Shown here: positions 1-11,171 of the stretch, in pieces
Numbering within the stretch: the stretch's first letter is position 1
Layout of the letters: each line of letters opens with the position of its first letter
From: Vitrella brassicaformis
Lineage: Eukaryota; Sar; Vitrellaceae
Assembly (NCBI GenBank): GCA_001179505.1
Contig: CDMY01000220.1
Span: forward strand, 73,755-137,754
DNA: 64,000 bases
Direction: 5' to 3'
The notes under the pieces: generated by a model
What the model was told of the DNA's origin: nothing
Databases searched by the model: none
Seen by the model: the letters and a program-made list of their open reading frames with translations, nothing else
Program-made: the position numbers and the translations under genes

Positions 1-22
1 GGGGGGGGGGGGGGGGGGGGGG
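1..22. other. Poly-G run at the window edge
   Basis: The first 22 bases are all G. It lies next to an exon that runs off the window, so it looks like a sequence-end or assembly artefact rather than a functional tract, although a real homopolymer cannot be excluded from this sequence. Confidence 0.6.
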
Positions 23-54
23 TCGGTGATGCGGTGCATGCATCATATGCATAC

Positions 55-1140
55 CTTGCGAGAAGGCGAGTGTGGGTGTGGCGATGACGGCCATCGGCTC
101 GCCGTGGCAGGAGACGTCATCGAAGACCTCAGCCAGCACCCCTGTGCCCTCCGTGGCTTCACGCAGCTCGGCCTGGGCGGGGGAGATTATCTCGCCTTGG
201 CGCAGCAGACGCGAGGCCTCAGACGACAGACCCTCCTGCTCACGCAGGCGAGACTGACACACACATGTACACACGTGGCCGGGCGGGGAAAAGATAATTA
301 ATTAAAGCGGCAAGTACGTGTCTCTCTCTGGCTGGCTGGCTGACCTCAAGCCACGTCTGTTGAGTCCGGACGTCAGCGAGCACTTTGTTAGTGTCGGGGC
401 CGATCGAGGCGCTCAGTTGGCGGAAGCGGGCCAGCGTGGCGGCCGTGGCGGCCGTCAGGTAGGCAGCCCTGTCTGCCTCGTGTGTGGTTGTGTTGAGGTG
501 CACTTGCCGCAGAGACATGCCATTGGAGGGGTGGTTATGTGGATCACACCTGGACAGCCGCACCAAACCGCCTGCACGTCAGTCACGTGGCCGGCAACCA
601 CACCCACATCCATATGATTATCATGATGACATGTGGGTGGGCTTCCTGAATTAGGTGTCTGACCTTGGTAGGTTGTTGTGGCGCAGAGTTTGTGTGAGAG
701 CGACATGAGCTGTCCGTCGGCCACTGTCCACTGCTGCGATGGGGTGGCCATGCATGGCTCCAGCAGCACAAGGCAGTCGGCCGCACTCACACCCAAACAC
801 CGCGCACCACGACCTGAGAGAGACCACGAGAGAGAACCATAAGTTAAACACACACACAGATCTGATCCACACGATGGTTGGTTTGGTTTGGTTTGGTTTG
901 GTTTGATTGGCTGACCGACCGACCGTATATCTTTGGAGGCGAGATGAGGAAGAGGGCATTGTCTGTGTCCTCATACATGGCCGTCTCGCACCTCTCGCCC
1001 ACCAACACGCCATCGCCAAAGCCGCCAGACTCAGACACCGGTAACGACACACACAAACCACCGAGCGACAAGAGAGTCGGCTCTGCTGCACAACATGACA
1101 ACAGAGTGATGATGATGAGCAGAAGCAACGCAAGCTGCAT
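55..1140 (-). CDS. Secreted protein with ricin-B-like segment (3' end missing)
   Basis: Exons 924-1140, 664-813, 345-472 and 55-253, read leftwards, join with matching phases. A further exon must lie beyond the window edge, because the last one ends at a GT donor. The N-terminus is a clear signal peptide: a start at 1138-1140 followed by a Leu/Ile-rich core ending in CCAAEP. The next part has paired cysteines around the motif SQQWTVADGQL, which resembles the QxW repeat of ricin-type beta-trefoil lectins. Then comes a helical, Ala-rich stretch of about 110 residues with no family I recognise. A role outside the cell or in the secretory pathway, perhaps carbohydrate binding, is inference. The lectin resemblance rests on one repeat only and could be fortuitous. 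The gene is divergent from the germin-like gene, 684 bp away. Confidence 0.6.
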
Positions 1141-1824
1141 TGGTGGAAAGCTGCAAAGCAAACGCTGCCAGGCAAAGTGAGTGATTGTCTGTTGCGCTGA
1201 TTGTCTGTTGTTTGTTTGTCTTATACGTACGTATAAGCGATCAACACAAGCAATTGAACACAAGCGTATACATAGGTATATGCTTATCGTGGACGTGTGT
1301 GAATCTTGACCGTTGGAGGCCGCCTCACATACGCATTACCTCCATTCATTCATCGAGCACTCAGAATGGATGAGTCCATTCATGAAACGTCAACAGAACT
1401 TCACATCAATTCACTTCAAACACTCAGACGCCGGCCCTTTTGGTGGAAGAGAGGAGAGAAAAGAGGGAGAGGAGAGCGACTGCGACAAAACCCTTGACGT
1501 CGACCTGAAACCCTGAAAGAATGCGCGCTAGGCGTGCAGAGGACAAAGGAAGAGGGAGATTGGGCGGTGGGAAGACGCCTGAGAAGGCCAGCACTTTCAA
1601 AAACCAGATCAATGACTCGAGATCATCAAAGAGAAAGACTCTGAGAGAGTGGAGAGAAAGGCGAGAGAAGAGGACCTCAAAACCTTCGCGCAGATGGACC
1701 TCAAAACCCAGCTCAAGACCTACTCAGATCTTCCTCGCTCCAGATCATCGCATCCAGCCCCTGCTGATCAGCTCTCGAGTGTCATCTTCTTCTGCGGCAT
1801 CCGTTATTCAGCTGTTCGCTCAAA
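1141..1824. other. Divergent intergenic region
   Basis: This region separates the divergent starts at 1140 (-) and 1825 (+). It holds GA-rich stretches near 1440-1700 but no ORF with coding character. Promoters and 5' UTRs of both genes must lie here; I see no clear TATA box. Confidence 0.5.
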
Positions 1825-2770
1825 ATGGACGCCACCAACCTATCTCGTGCCGTCCTGATCGTCGCCATCGCCTGCATCTTCTCTTTGGCCCTCGCCGCTG
1901 ACGGCGACGCAACCGTTGGGGGGAGGTCAGTGGGGAGCAGCCTCATCCGACGAAGCCTGCAAAGTAAGCTGAGAGAGATAGAATGCGACACAGCATGGCT
2001 CATCAGTTGTGTCGTTGTCTGTGTAGGTGTCATAACCCAGGGGCCTGAGAGGGAGGACGTCCCTCTGTCTCGTCGCGCGTTCCGCGAGCAGTTTGGTAAC
2101 AGCGACTTCACCTTCGATTTCAATGAGGCTCAAGTATTGACCAACGGGGAGGGTGGCGGCATCAGAGGAGGTAAGACCGATAATACAGAAAACGCATTCA
2201 GGCCCGCACACTTGTGTGTCATCCATGCAGCCACGCCCGTACAGTGGCCGGCACTCAGTGGTCACGGGTTCAGCCAGACCGTCACGGACATCGCCCCCTG
2301 TTCCATCAACACGCCCCACCTGCACCCCCGAGCAACAGAAATGCTTTACATCACCAAAGGACGGTGAGGAGCAGACACACGCACCATTTCATTCCAAATG
2401 TCTTTTTTTCATCGTGTCTTCTTTTGCGTGTCGGGCATCCATCAGGCTGATTGTTGGCTTTGCGGAGGAGAACGGCGGCCGCATCGTCACGAATGACATC
2501 AAGGAGGGCAACAGCGCCTTCTTCCCCCACACCCTCATCCACTGGCAGTTCAACCCCACATGCGAACCAGCCCAGTTCGTCGGCACGCTCAACAGTGATG
2601 ACGGCGGAGTGCACACCATCGCACAGGCCCTTTTTGGCCTTCCCAATGATGTCCTGGCCACAGCCCTGAATGTCGATGAGTATGATGTTACGCTGCTGCA
2701 TGATGAGCTGCCGAATGTCCCTGCACTGGGGCTGAAGAGGGACCAGTGTAGGAGGAAGTGCGGCCTCTAG
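1825..2770 (+). CDS. Germin-like protein (secreted cupin)
   Basis: Exons 1825-1963, 2027-2170, 2231-2363 and 2446-2770 give 246 residues with all phases closing. The start is followed by a signal peptide (LIVAIACIFSLALAADG). Germin box 1 is present as NTPHLHPRATEMLYITKG: two His and one Glu, three of the usual four metal ligands. Box 2 appears as GNSAFFPHTLIHWQFN and carries the fourth His. The last residues are Cys- and Arg-rich (DQCRRKCGL). Germins are secreted Mn-binding cupins, some with oxalate oxidase or superoxide dismutase activity. The length is typical. The fold is well supported; the enzymatic activity cannot be assigned from sequence. The gene is convergent with the membrane-protein gene downstream. 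Confidence 0.9.
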
Positions 2771-3338
2771 CGAGTGGGTGTGTTGGGTCTGCGTGGGGGG
2801 TGTGTTGGAGCGCACGTTGGGTAGTGCCTGTCGTGTGCCTGTCGTGTGTGGTTTTTTAAGTAGGTTGCCGGTGCCAGTGCTGTGTGCTGCTGTTGGCGTG
2901 TTTGCCGTGAAGGTTGAGTAGGTAGCTTTGAGTCTTGTTGATTCTTTGTCTTTGTGAAACCGAATGCACACCACTGCTTTCTCCACTGCCCGTAGCGAGC
3001 TGGGGTGCAGTGCACCGCACCCACCAATGACATTGATTGATACGATACACATCTGAACAATAAATATGTCCTCCCAAGTGTGTCTGTCTGTGCTGCATGC
3101 CATGCGTACATGACATACATGGTGTGGACAGTCAATGTCATGGAGATGATGCCCCGCACGCACTCAACCCTTGACACAAAACTGCTGAAAAAAGGGCCAT
3201 CAGCACAATACAATACAGCACGGCACGGCACGGCACCACTATGCATGCGAATGACAAGAAATGAATCAGGGAGAGAGAGAGATAGAGAGAGAGAGATAGA
3301 GAGAGAGAGAGAAAGGAGAGCAGATGCCTGCATGTCGT
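2771..3338. other. Convergent 3' intergenic region
   Basis: This lies between two converging genes. It contains an AATAAA at about 3058 that could serve the plus-strand gene as a polyadenylation signal, and a (GA)n microsatellite at about 3270-3315. I see no coding exon. Confidence 0.5.
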
Positions 3339-6300
3339 TCAGCCAGATGGGCTGGCGGCCGGGGGGCCGCCAGGTTTGGCTTTAGCAACTGGGGCCAGCA
3401 AGGGCGGGGGGGCCTTGGCTGCCTGCACGGGTGGCAGTGTCTGGTCTTTCTCCTGCGGACGGGGCAGCACCTTGGACACACCCACAGGCTTCGGCGTCAC
3501 GGACGACCTGATGTGACATACAAGATGAGACATGTACAATCTACGTTTGTTGTTGGGCACATCTTGTCAAATATCTGGGTACTGACTGACCTTCTGGCCG
3601 TTTGCCTCATTCCTTTCTCGATGTCTTCCTCATCCTCCGACGACATCATGCCCGACTTGGCCGACACACCGCTGACCGACAGCTTCCGCCTGTCGTCGGC
3701 CTCGGCCGCCGCACCCTCACTGGCGTTGCTGATCCGCCGCTTGGACGCGTCCTTGTCCTTCGCAGTGCTCTTGCGGGACGACGCAAATGTCAATGTCTCG
3801 GGCTTGCCTGATAGATACAAACAAGACACATTGTGCATGTAGTGCTGCGTTGTGCTTTCTTCCTTGCAGGCAGGCGTACCGGTGCTGTCCGCGAATCTGG
3901 CCCTGCCTGGGGTTTTGGCGTCCCCCCTAGGCGGTCCCGGGCTGCTATCTTCCTCCTCCCGCTTGGCCCTGGACGGCGCCAGCACCAGGGTCTTCTGCCG
4001 CAGCTGGCTGAACCCGGCCGGCTTCTCGTCGCCGCCTATCTGCCGCTCACTCGCACCCTGCAGCGAATTCCGCTTCCCAACCTGAGATGCCGGGTACTGC
4101 GTCACTCGCCGGCTTGATTTCGACGAGGGCGGGTTGATCGCTGTCTTGGCGCGTACGAGGCCGCCCGAGACACCCGTTTTCAGGCGCTGTAGGCGGGATC
4201 GGCGCGCGACCATTCTGTCTCGCGTGGCCTTCTCGCCTCTGAGGTTGGCTGACACGAGCCAGAAGCCAAAGGCCACGTCCTTGACCTGATAGAGCAGGTA
4301 CTCCCTGACAGACACACACAGAGGCGAACATAACAAGGGATGATGATGTGAGAAAAGACGACATGGCATGTGCGCTCGCACACCAGGTGCTCGCTTCGAC
4401 TTTCTCCAGATCAGCTTCGCCGAGCTCATTCTCACTGCAAGCCAAGCAGGTGCGGTGCACAAGAGACACAGGCATGTTCATCCATCCATCCATCTTGATG
4501 CGTGTGGGGTGGGCGGGGCGGTGTGTGTCCTCTCTCTCCAATCAGTCCAGCTGAGCTATCTATGCCTTTCTTTCTGTATACGTAGGTACGTAGGTACGTA
4601 CATGAAGTAGATGATGTCTGCCCTGCTGTATACCCACGACGGGTTGGTCCTGTCAATGGTCTGGTCGGGGTACTCCTTCAACGTGTCCCGCAGACACTCA
4701 CGCAACTGCTTCATCCGCACACTGACCAACGCGTGCAGACAGACAGACACACAGACACACAGGGAGGGAGAAGGGGGAGAGGTGACGGTGTCTTAATGAA
4801 TGAATAAGTCAGGACGCCTGGCCCGCCTGCCTGCCTGCCTACCGAATGTATTTGATGTAGACCTCCTCAGGCACTCGAATGAGGTCGCTCCAACCGTTCC
4901 TCACTTCGCGATACACATCGTCATGCTCCAACAGCTGCACAGAGGCACAGACACACATGCCTTCTATCCTCCCCTCCCTCCCTCTCGCCGTCTCACTTTG
5001 TTGAATGAGATGAGGAATCTTTCGAACTCGACAGCCTGGTAGGTGGAGAGTATGAGTGCCGCCAGGTACCCCAGGTGCAGCTGCACGTAGATCAGCTTCT
5101 CCTTCTCCGTGCCCCTCGTCCACACGGTGATGTCGTCGAACACAAAGAGGAACACCGACGTGAGGATCACCCACACCAGCCGGTACTCTCGGATGATCTG
5201 GGGCTTGGTGAAGTCGATCACCACCTCCTTGGGCATCAGACGGTAGTAGTGCAGCTTCTTGCGGGCGGTGTTCCATCCTGTAGAAGACAGACATGTGAGA
5301 CAGACACGCGAGTATGGGGGCGGGGCCTTCTTGGTGTGTCGAGTGAGTTGTGCGACCTTCCATGTATATGAAGATGACTGTGATGAGGAGCAGCAAGAGC
5401 AGCGGGAGAGTGTCGAAGAACTTGGGGGCATATAGCGCGCAAATCGTCAGCGGCACACGAGCTTCCTTTATCGGACCTACACACGAAAGGCACACACACA
5501 CACACACATACACACACACAGAGATCAAGAGCAAAAGGTACACATGCAGCCATCCTTTTTCATCCCTTCAACTCACCAACAAACCCGAGTGCCTGGAATC
5601 CGACAGCTTTGACGATGGACTCCTTGGCCTTGTAATCCTCGGGCACCCACACCGCATCCATGATGTCCTTGAGGCATATCACCGACTCGCCCCACGCCGA
5701 ACTGCCCTTCGACAACGGACTGGGAGGCTCGCCGTCTTCGTCCTCATAGTCAGAATACCGACGGTCAGACCTCTCGCTCTTGAGCGTCTGTGTGCGGTTC
5801 TGAAAGGTCGTCCCGCGGCTCTTGCTGCCCACGCTCAGGCTCCCCTGCGATGCCTGGGAGAGGCTGCCTGTCCGGCCCTTGGGAGAGCTGCCCCTCGACA
5901 TTTGTGCCGGTGCGCTGGGTCCTTTAGGAATGCTGCCGCCTGGCGGGACAGGCGACATGTCTCCTCCTCCCGCTGCCTCTCCCCCGGCTCCCTGTTTGTT
6001 CATGGTGTACTGCTTCATCATGACCTCCGAGAACCGCACCGACGCTCCGCCGCCCTTCGGGTCGTCTGCTCCAGTTGGGGTGACAGACTCCTTCCTCGCC
6101 CTCCTGCCTGCGGCCACAGCATCGGCAGATTCGGGTGGCACGGCGCCGGGGAGCGGTGAGGACTGCTGACGCGGTCTGACGTCTCTGTCAGCATTGTCCT
6201 TTAGGGGCGAGGGGACGACTGGGTTGGCGCCCTCCATGGCCAGACCCTGCTGAGCCTCGACGTCAGCCTGAGGTTGGTCGGGCGGCTGTGCTGCCTTGGC

Positions 6301-6402
6301 GATGGGGGGGAGAGTGGTTCTGACGGTCTTCTTCTTGGCTGCCGACGTCGATGTCGATTTGCCTGTGCTATCGCCGTTCTCTCCTGGCGGAGAAGACTCC
6401 AT
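3339..6402 (-). CDS. Multi-pass membrane protein of unknown family
   Basis: Nine exons (5577-6402, 5357-5476, 4997-5277, 4843-4934, 4602-4721, 4384-4434, 3880-4304, 3591-3807, 3339-3507) give 766 residues with every phase consistent. The first 250 or so residues are polar, Ser/Pro/Gly-rich and probably disordered. The middle has at least three hydrophobic segments, including FDTLPLLLLLLITVIFIYME, LVWVILTSVFLFVFDD and LGYLAALILSTYQA. Between them and after them lie conserved-looking charged regions such as KPQIIREYRL and VRNGWSDLIRVPEEVYIKY. The C-terminal 300 residues are basic and Ser-rich. I do not recognise the family. Channel, scaffold or endomembrane roles are all possible. It is divergent from the TPR gene, 332 bp away. 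Confidence 0.75.
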
Positions 6403-6734
6403 ACAGCGGTCCAGCTGATCCTCAGCGTCAGCTGCTGGGATGAGAGGCAGGGACAGTCACCGTGCCTGAGTGAAGCACACAGAAGCACAAGGAGGGCCAG
6501 CACATAGATGAAATGCGGCCAGGCCCTGCCAGCGCACCTTGCGTGAACTCCCCTCTCGTGATGTGATGCGTTCTTTGTGAGGGCCTGGTGGGGGCCGCGG
6601 AGAAAGGGCGCGAATCCCCTCGAAACGATCCAACCTCGCGAGAGTCTGTTGTTTGTCTGTTCTGTTCGGAGGCAGCCTGTTTGCTCTGTTCTTCTCCAGG
6701 ACCTGCATCTCTTGTCTGTGGAGCGGTGAGCGTT
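6403..6734. promoter_or_regulatory. Divergent promoter region
   Basis: A 332-bp gap between the starts at 6402 (-) and 6735 (+) must hold both promoters and 5' UTRs. No TATA box stands out, and the TGCGAGCT octamer seen at other divergent pairs is absent here. Confidence 0.45.
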
Positions 6735-8313
6735 ATGGCTTCAGAGCCGCTGATCGTGGACCTTGACTCTGAGAAGCGCGTCGAGAGCGAAGCAGACATA
6801 GCAGACACCCAGACGGGCGGCAACGGGGAGGAAGAGTCGCCCAAGGAGGCGGCCTCGCCTGCACATGGCCAAGACGCCTCTGGCAACGCTGCCGAGGCCG
6901 TCAACGGCACCGAGAGCGAGGCGCCCTCTGCTGGTGGAGAGAAGGAGAATGAGAATGACGCCGAGGATGACCAGCAGGACAAGCACCTGACTGAGAAGGA
7001 GCAGGGCAATAAGGTCGGAAGCCACGGACTGCATTGCACTGCATCAAAGCTGATACGCACAAGACACTGTACTCGTTATGCAGGCGTATCGTGATGGTGA
7101 GTATGTGACGGCGCTGACCCACTGGGAGCGATCGCTGCGCAGCTGCCGGTACATCTTGGCGAAGAAGATGCTCGAAGAGGCGGGGCAGAAGGAGATACGG
7201 GAGCTTGAGAAGACACTCAACCTCAATATGGCCATCGGAAACATCAAAACCAAGGCAAGCAAGACGGATACATGGATGGACAGCAGACAAGGCGGCCCTG
7301 TGGAGTGAGTGGATGGATGCATGCGTGTGTGGATGGATGGATGTGCACCCTCAGAACTACCACGAGGCGATCGACTACTGTGACCGTGTGTTGGAGGTCG
7401 ACCCGGCTAACGTCAAGGCGCTCTTCCGGAAAGCTGACGCACTCGTAACTACCCCAACACGCACACCAAGACATGCAATCAGCTCAACCACCTGCAGCAC
7501 GGCCTGTGTGTGCACTGACTGCATATGCCAGTATCAGCTGACGGACTACCAGGAGGCGATAGACATCCTCGACGCCCTGCTGCTGGTGGACACGGGCAAC
7601 CCGGCGGGCAAGCAGCTCAAGCTCAAGATACAACACGACCAGGCCAAATACCGCACCGCACAAAAGAAAATGGTTAGCTACGTCAACCAACTTCCACTTC
7701 ACTCAGTTCGACGCACGTGTGCTGCTCTGCTGTGTGGTGTGCACACAGGGTCGGGCTGTCGTGTCTGGGCTCGGCAGCGACCCACGATCAGTGACGCCAG
7801 GTGGGCTGTCAACTAAGCAACGGCCACACACACATGTGTCGGCCAATGCCGCGTGTTTCCGTGTCTGTGTGTGTGGCAGGCACGCTGGCGTGGTATTGGC
7901 GTGAGTTGAAGAGTTTCCCCGGCAAGACCCTCTCCTACATCACATACCTCACTCTCAAGGGCAACCTGCTCGCTCAGCTGCAGAAGATCCCGGCGGCCGT
8001 CGCATCTCTGTGCAGCAAGAGGGCGCCACAGGCACCCACACACACGCCAGCCAGCGGCAGGAAGGCCCCCCACGCGTCGTTCATCCCGCCCCCTCCATTC
8101 TCCCCCTCCGCGTCGCCATCGCTTGTATCGCGGTCCCCGAAGAACAAGGAGATGTCGCCGTCGATCGGCAGCGTCAGCACGGACCTGCCCCCGCCAGCCT
8201 CGACCAGCAGCATGAGGGATTATGAGGATGCGGACATCGACGACGGGAGGGGGCTGGGGATCGGCAGGCGGAACAACAAAGGGCGGCAGGCGGACAGGTC
8301 GGCAGGCTGGTAG
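6735..8313 (+). CDS. TPR-domain protein, FKBP/co-chaperone-like
   Basis: Exons 6735-7013, 7084-7254, 7355-7444, 7532-7672, 7749-7800 and 7880-8313 give 388 residues. After an acidic, disordered N-terminus of about 93 residues comes a three-repeat TPR block: AYRDGEYVTALTHWERSL, then NYHEAIDYCDRVLEVDP, then DYQEAIDILDALLLVDTGNP. The arrangement, with a long helix before the second repeat, is that of the TPR part of large FK506-binding proteins and Hsp90 co-chaperones, but no PPIase domain is present. The C-terminus is Pro/Ser-rich. The intron after 7254 starts with GC rather than GT (AAG|GCAAGC). No other donor keeps the TPR frame. A role as an Hsp70 or Hsp90 partner is inferred. Confidence 0.85.
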
Positions 8314-9318
8314 GAGTGCAGTGCAGTGCCATCGAAGTAATTCATACATCAATGGATGGAGAGAGGGGGGGGAGCAAGGACAGGTGTGTGTGAGGGTTCT
8401 GTTTTGATTATGTGTGTGGTGTGGTGTGCTGTGGTGTGGTGAGCAGCGGCTTTGCGTGTTGTGCTTGGGTGTGGTGTATGACACCCGCTGGGCTGCTTTC
8501 GCAGCAGATGATGTAGATGTATGTATGATGGTCTCTCCGACATGGTATAGTGAGAGGCCGTCACCCGACGTCACATCGTTTGCCGGAGGCGGACCGACCT
8601 ACATGAATGTCATACATACACACGCACCACGACACGCTTGCATTGACTGATTGACTCCATGGAATACATGTGTTTGTGTATACGGATGGATGGATGGATT
8701 ATTGCACGGCGACTGACTTGGTGCGACTAGTGAGTGAATCAATGAGTGGACAGTTCCAACCAACATTGCAAACAAACGAGGCGTTCGTTCGTTCGTCAAC
8801 ATGCACCGAAGCCCCTGCCCCTGAGGGCAGATGGTGTGTCCGATCACTGCGTCTGTAAGCCTAATGTGGCTAGCCCTCAGACGAAAAATCGGCCATTGCT
8901 CGTCCTCAAAGAGAAAAGCAAGACACCTTTCCAGCCAGCCAGACGGCAGAGCACAGCCAGACAGCAGGAGAGAGAGAGGAGAGGCCAGAAGGGCAACAAA
9001 GCAGGCAGGCCAGCCTCAGGCGCAGACAGAACGGGCAGGCAAATATTTAAGCAAATAAATAAGGCATGGCATGCAGGCGATCTATAATGAGGTCAATAAG
9101 ACAAAACGGTCCCCTCCGCTTAGAGACTGGTATCAAACAAACCAAGCATCACTCACTGCCGTGGTACGGCTACCGCCTACAACACAACACATTTGGGTGG
9201 GTGGATACACACACACATACAGCCATAGGTATCGACACACTCTCTCTCTCGGTAGGCTCTATCTACCAAATACACACACTACATGCTATGGACTACAGCA
9301 CACGGCACTGTGCATGCC
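8314..9318. other. Convergent intergenic region
   Basis: About 1 kb between a plus-strand gene end and a minus-strand gene end. It contains GGAT tetranucleotide and CA microsatellite stretches and no exon-like frame that I can support. Confidence 0.5.
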
Positions 9319-9588
9319 CTAGGCAACGGGGGCATCGTTGGTTCGGTTGATGGCGTCGTGGCTCGTAACCACCACATCGCCGCCCATGAACTTGGAGATC
9401 CACCGCAGACCGTCCTTGTGACCCTGCCAAGGCACAGGCATCAACGAAGGCAACAGACACCACATCAAAATGCCTGCCTGCATGGATTTTCGCGGTGTCT
9501 ATCGGTGCGTGTGTGTGTTTTTTTTTATGTCTACCTGCGCGCCCTCAATTGAGCTGACCGCATCTTCGATCACACGCACGCTGTTGCC

Positions 9589-9620
<32 letters not shown>

Positions 9621-10533
9621 TCATTTCCCTGTCTGTGCCTGTTCGGCCGGGCCGTGCGTACGTGTATTGCTGGTAGAAGGCATCAAGGGCGGTTGCGAAG
9701 ACGCAGTAGTTGGTGTTGATGCCCGTCATGAAGACCTCCTGGATGCGGTGCTCCTTCAACACATCAGACAAACGCGATGGGGAGGTGAAACCTGACACGG
9801 AAAATGGCGCAACACGCATCGCATTCCCTCCCTCCCTCTCTGTGATCGAATTCATTGGATGCCCTGCACACCCCACCCGAGTAGTTCCATTTGTGCACGA
9901 AGACCATGTTCTTGTCACGGAGCTCAGGGATCAGTTCCGCGCCCTTGGTGCTCGCCCTACCCTGACGCACACACACACACGCACACTCACACACGGACTG
10001 GCCATCGTATCGTCTGTTTGTCCAGGGTGCGGTGCATGGGTGCCCACCACAGTCGGATAAAGTGTCGGCAGGGAGCTCTTGGATGGGTCAGTGATCCACA
10101 GCCTGACGTGCACGCGCAACGCAACACACATGCAGCTCAGCTGGGTGCGGTGCGGTGCGGTGCGGTGCGGTGCGGTGCGGCCGCCCACTCACCTGCTGTC
10201 GACACAAAGGTCAAAGGCGTTGCTGTCGATGAGCCGGCCTATCGTATCGATGACCTGCTGCTTCCGATACGACAGATCTCCCACCTACGGGGGCAACAAA
10301 CACACACACCCGCATGAACTACCTGTGCGTCTGTGTGTTACCTGTTCCACACTCATGTCAATGACCACCAGAGCACTCCTTCGCGCCATGGATAATGAGG
10401 GAACCAAGCTGCAGGCAGACACACAGACACACAATGGGTGGGTGCAGGTGATACGCTGGTGCCCTTCGCTGCCCGCATCCCACCTAGCAATGATCAGAAG
10501 AGCATATGCAGCGATGGACGGACCCTCCAGCAT
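9319..10533 (-). CDS. Isochorismatase-like hydrolase with signal peptide
   Basis: Eight small exons (10484-10533, 10342-10408, 10193-10284, 10048-10102, 9877-9961, 9662-9791, 9535-9580, 9319-9423) give 209 residues. The catalytic triad of the cysteine-hydrolase (isochorismatase/nicotinamidase) family is visible: Asp in ALVVIDMSVEQ, Lys in VFVHKWNYSG and Cys in GINTNYCVFATALDAF. The segment VRVIEDAVSSIEGA is also typical. A first exon encoding MLEGPSIAAYALLIIAS adds a signal peptide, so the enzyme probably enters the secretory pathway. The substrate cannot be deduced; nicotinamide, ureidoacrylate and isochorismate are all known for the family. The donor of exon 4 was chosen as GTGGGC; a nearby GTGAGT would leave a 29-nt intron. 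Confidence 0.88.
10102..10192. repeat. GGTGC pentanucleotide repeat in an intron
   Basis: About seven tandem GGTGC units lie at 10144-10180, inside intron 3 of the isochorismatase-like gene. It is a simple-sequence repeat that may vary in length between strains. Confidence 0.8.
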
Positions 10534-11171
10534 GTATATAGCTATTTGGAAGGACTGAGAACCTGAGGCACACACACAGCAAAACGGAGATCATGATGAA
10601 TCGAAAGCGTCGGCTGTCCTGGCATTCCCCACCCCTCCCACACACCAGCCGCCCAGCGAGGGGAGTGGAGAGGAGAGTGATCTGCGACACACGGCTCCTG
10701 GCCCAAGGGGCGGATTCCTTATTCAGCCGGAGTGCGACAGCACGGCAGCTGGGGGACCCTGGTAGGAATACCTATCGCCTCGTAAGTGTTAGGGTGGGCC
10801 GAACAAAACATCCAAGGCGACTGGGGCATGTGCTTGTCCGTGAGGCTGTGTGTGGTTTTGTCTGGGCGACTTCAGTGATTTAGGCAGGCAGGCAGTCAGG
10901 CACGCTCCTGACGGACGGACTGATACCAAGGAAACCTCACATTGATGATTATGATATTGAGCAAAGCCGCGAGTGATTAGACAGATCAAGATAAAGCCAT
11001 GACGGACGGACGGATGGAGGGAAGTCGCAGGTAATGCCTCACTGCACTGCAGGCCAGGCAGGCATCAGTCAAATGTGCCCTGACGGCACACACCACCGAC
11101 GGACGGACGATGAACACACACACCACTCTTGATTGCAATCACACCCATTGCTCTTGTCTGTCTGCCGCGCT
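10534..11171. other. Intergenic region upstream of the isochorismatase-like gene
   Basis: This lies between the start of the hydrolase gene and the stop of the Lon-like gene, both on the minus strand. It carries no convincing exon and presumably holds the hydrolase promoter and the 3' UTR of the Lon-like gene. Confidence 0.45.

Noticed and set aside
9931-10317. Open frames across the GGTGC repeat
   Set aside because: They arise from the repeat keeping frames open in an intron of the isochorismatase-like gene; the conserved protein text lies on the other strand.
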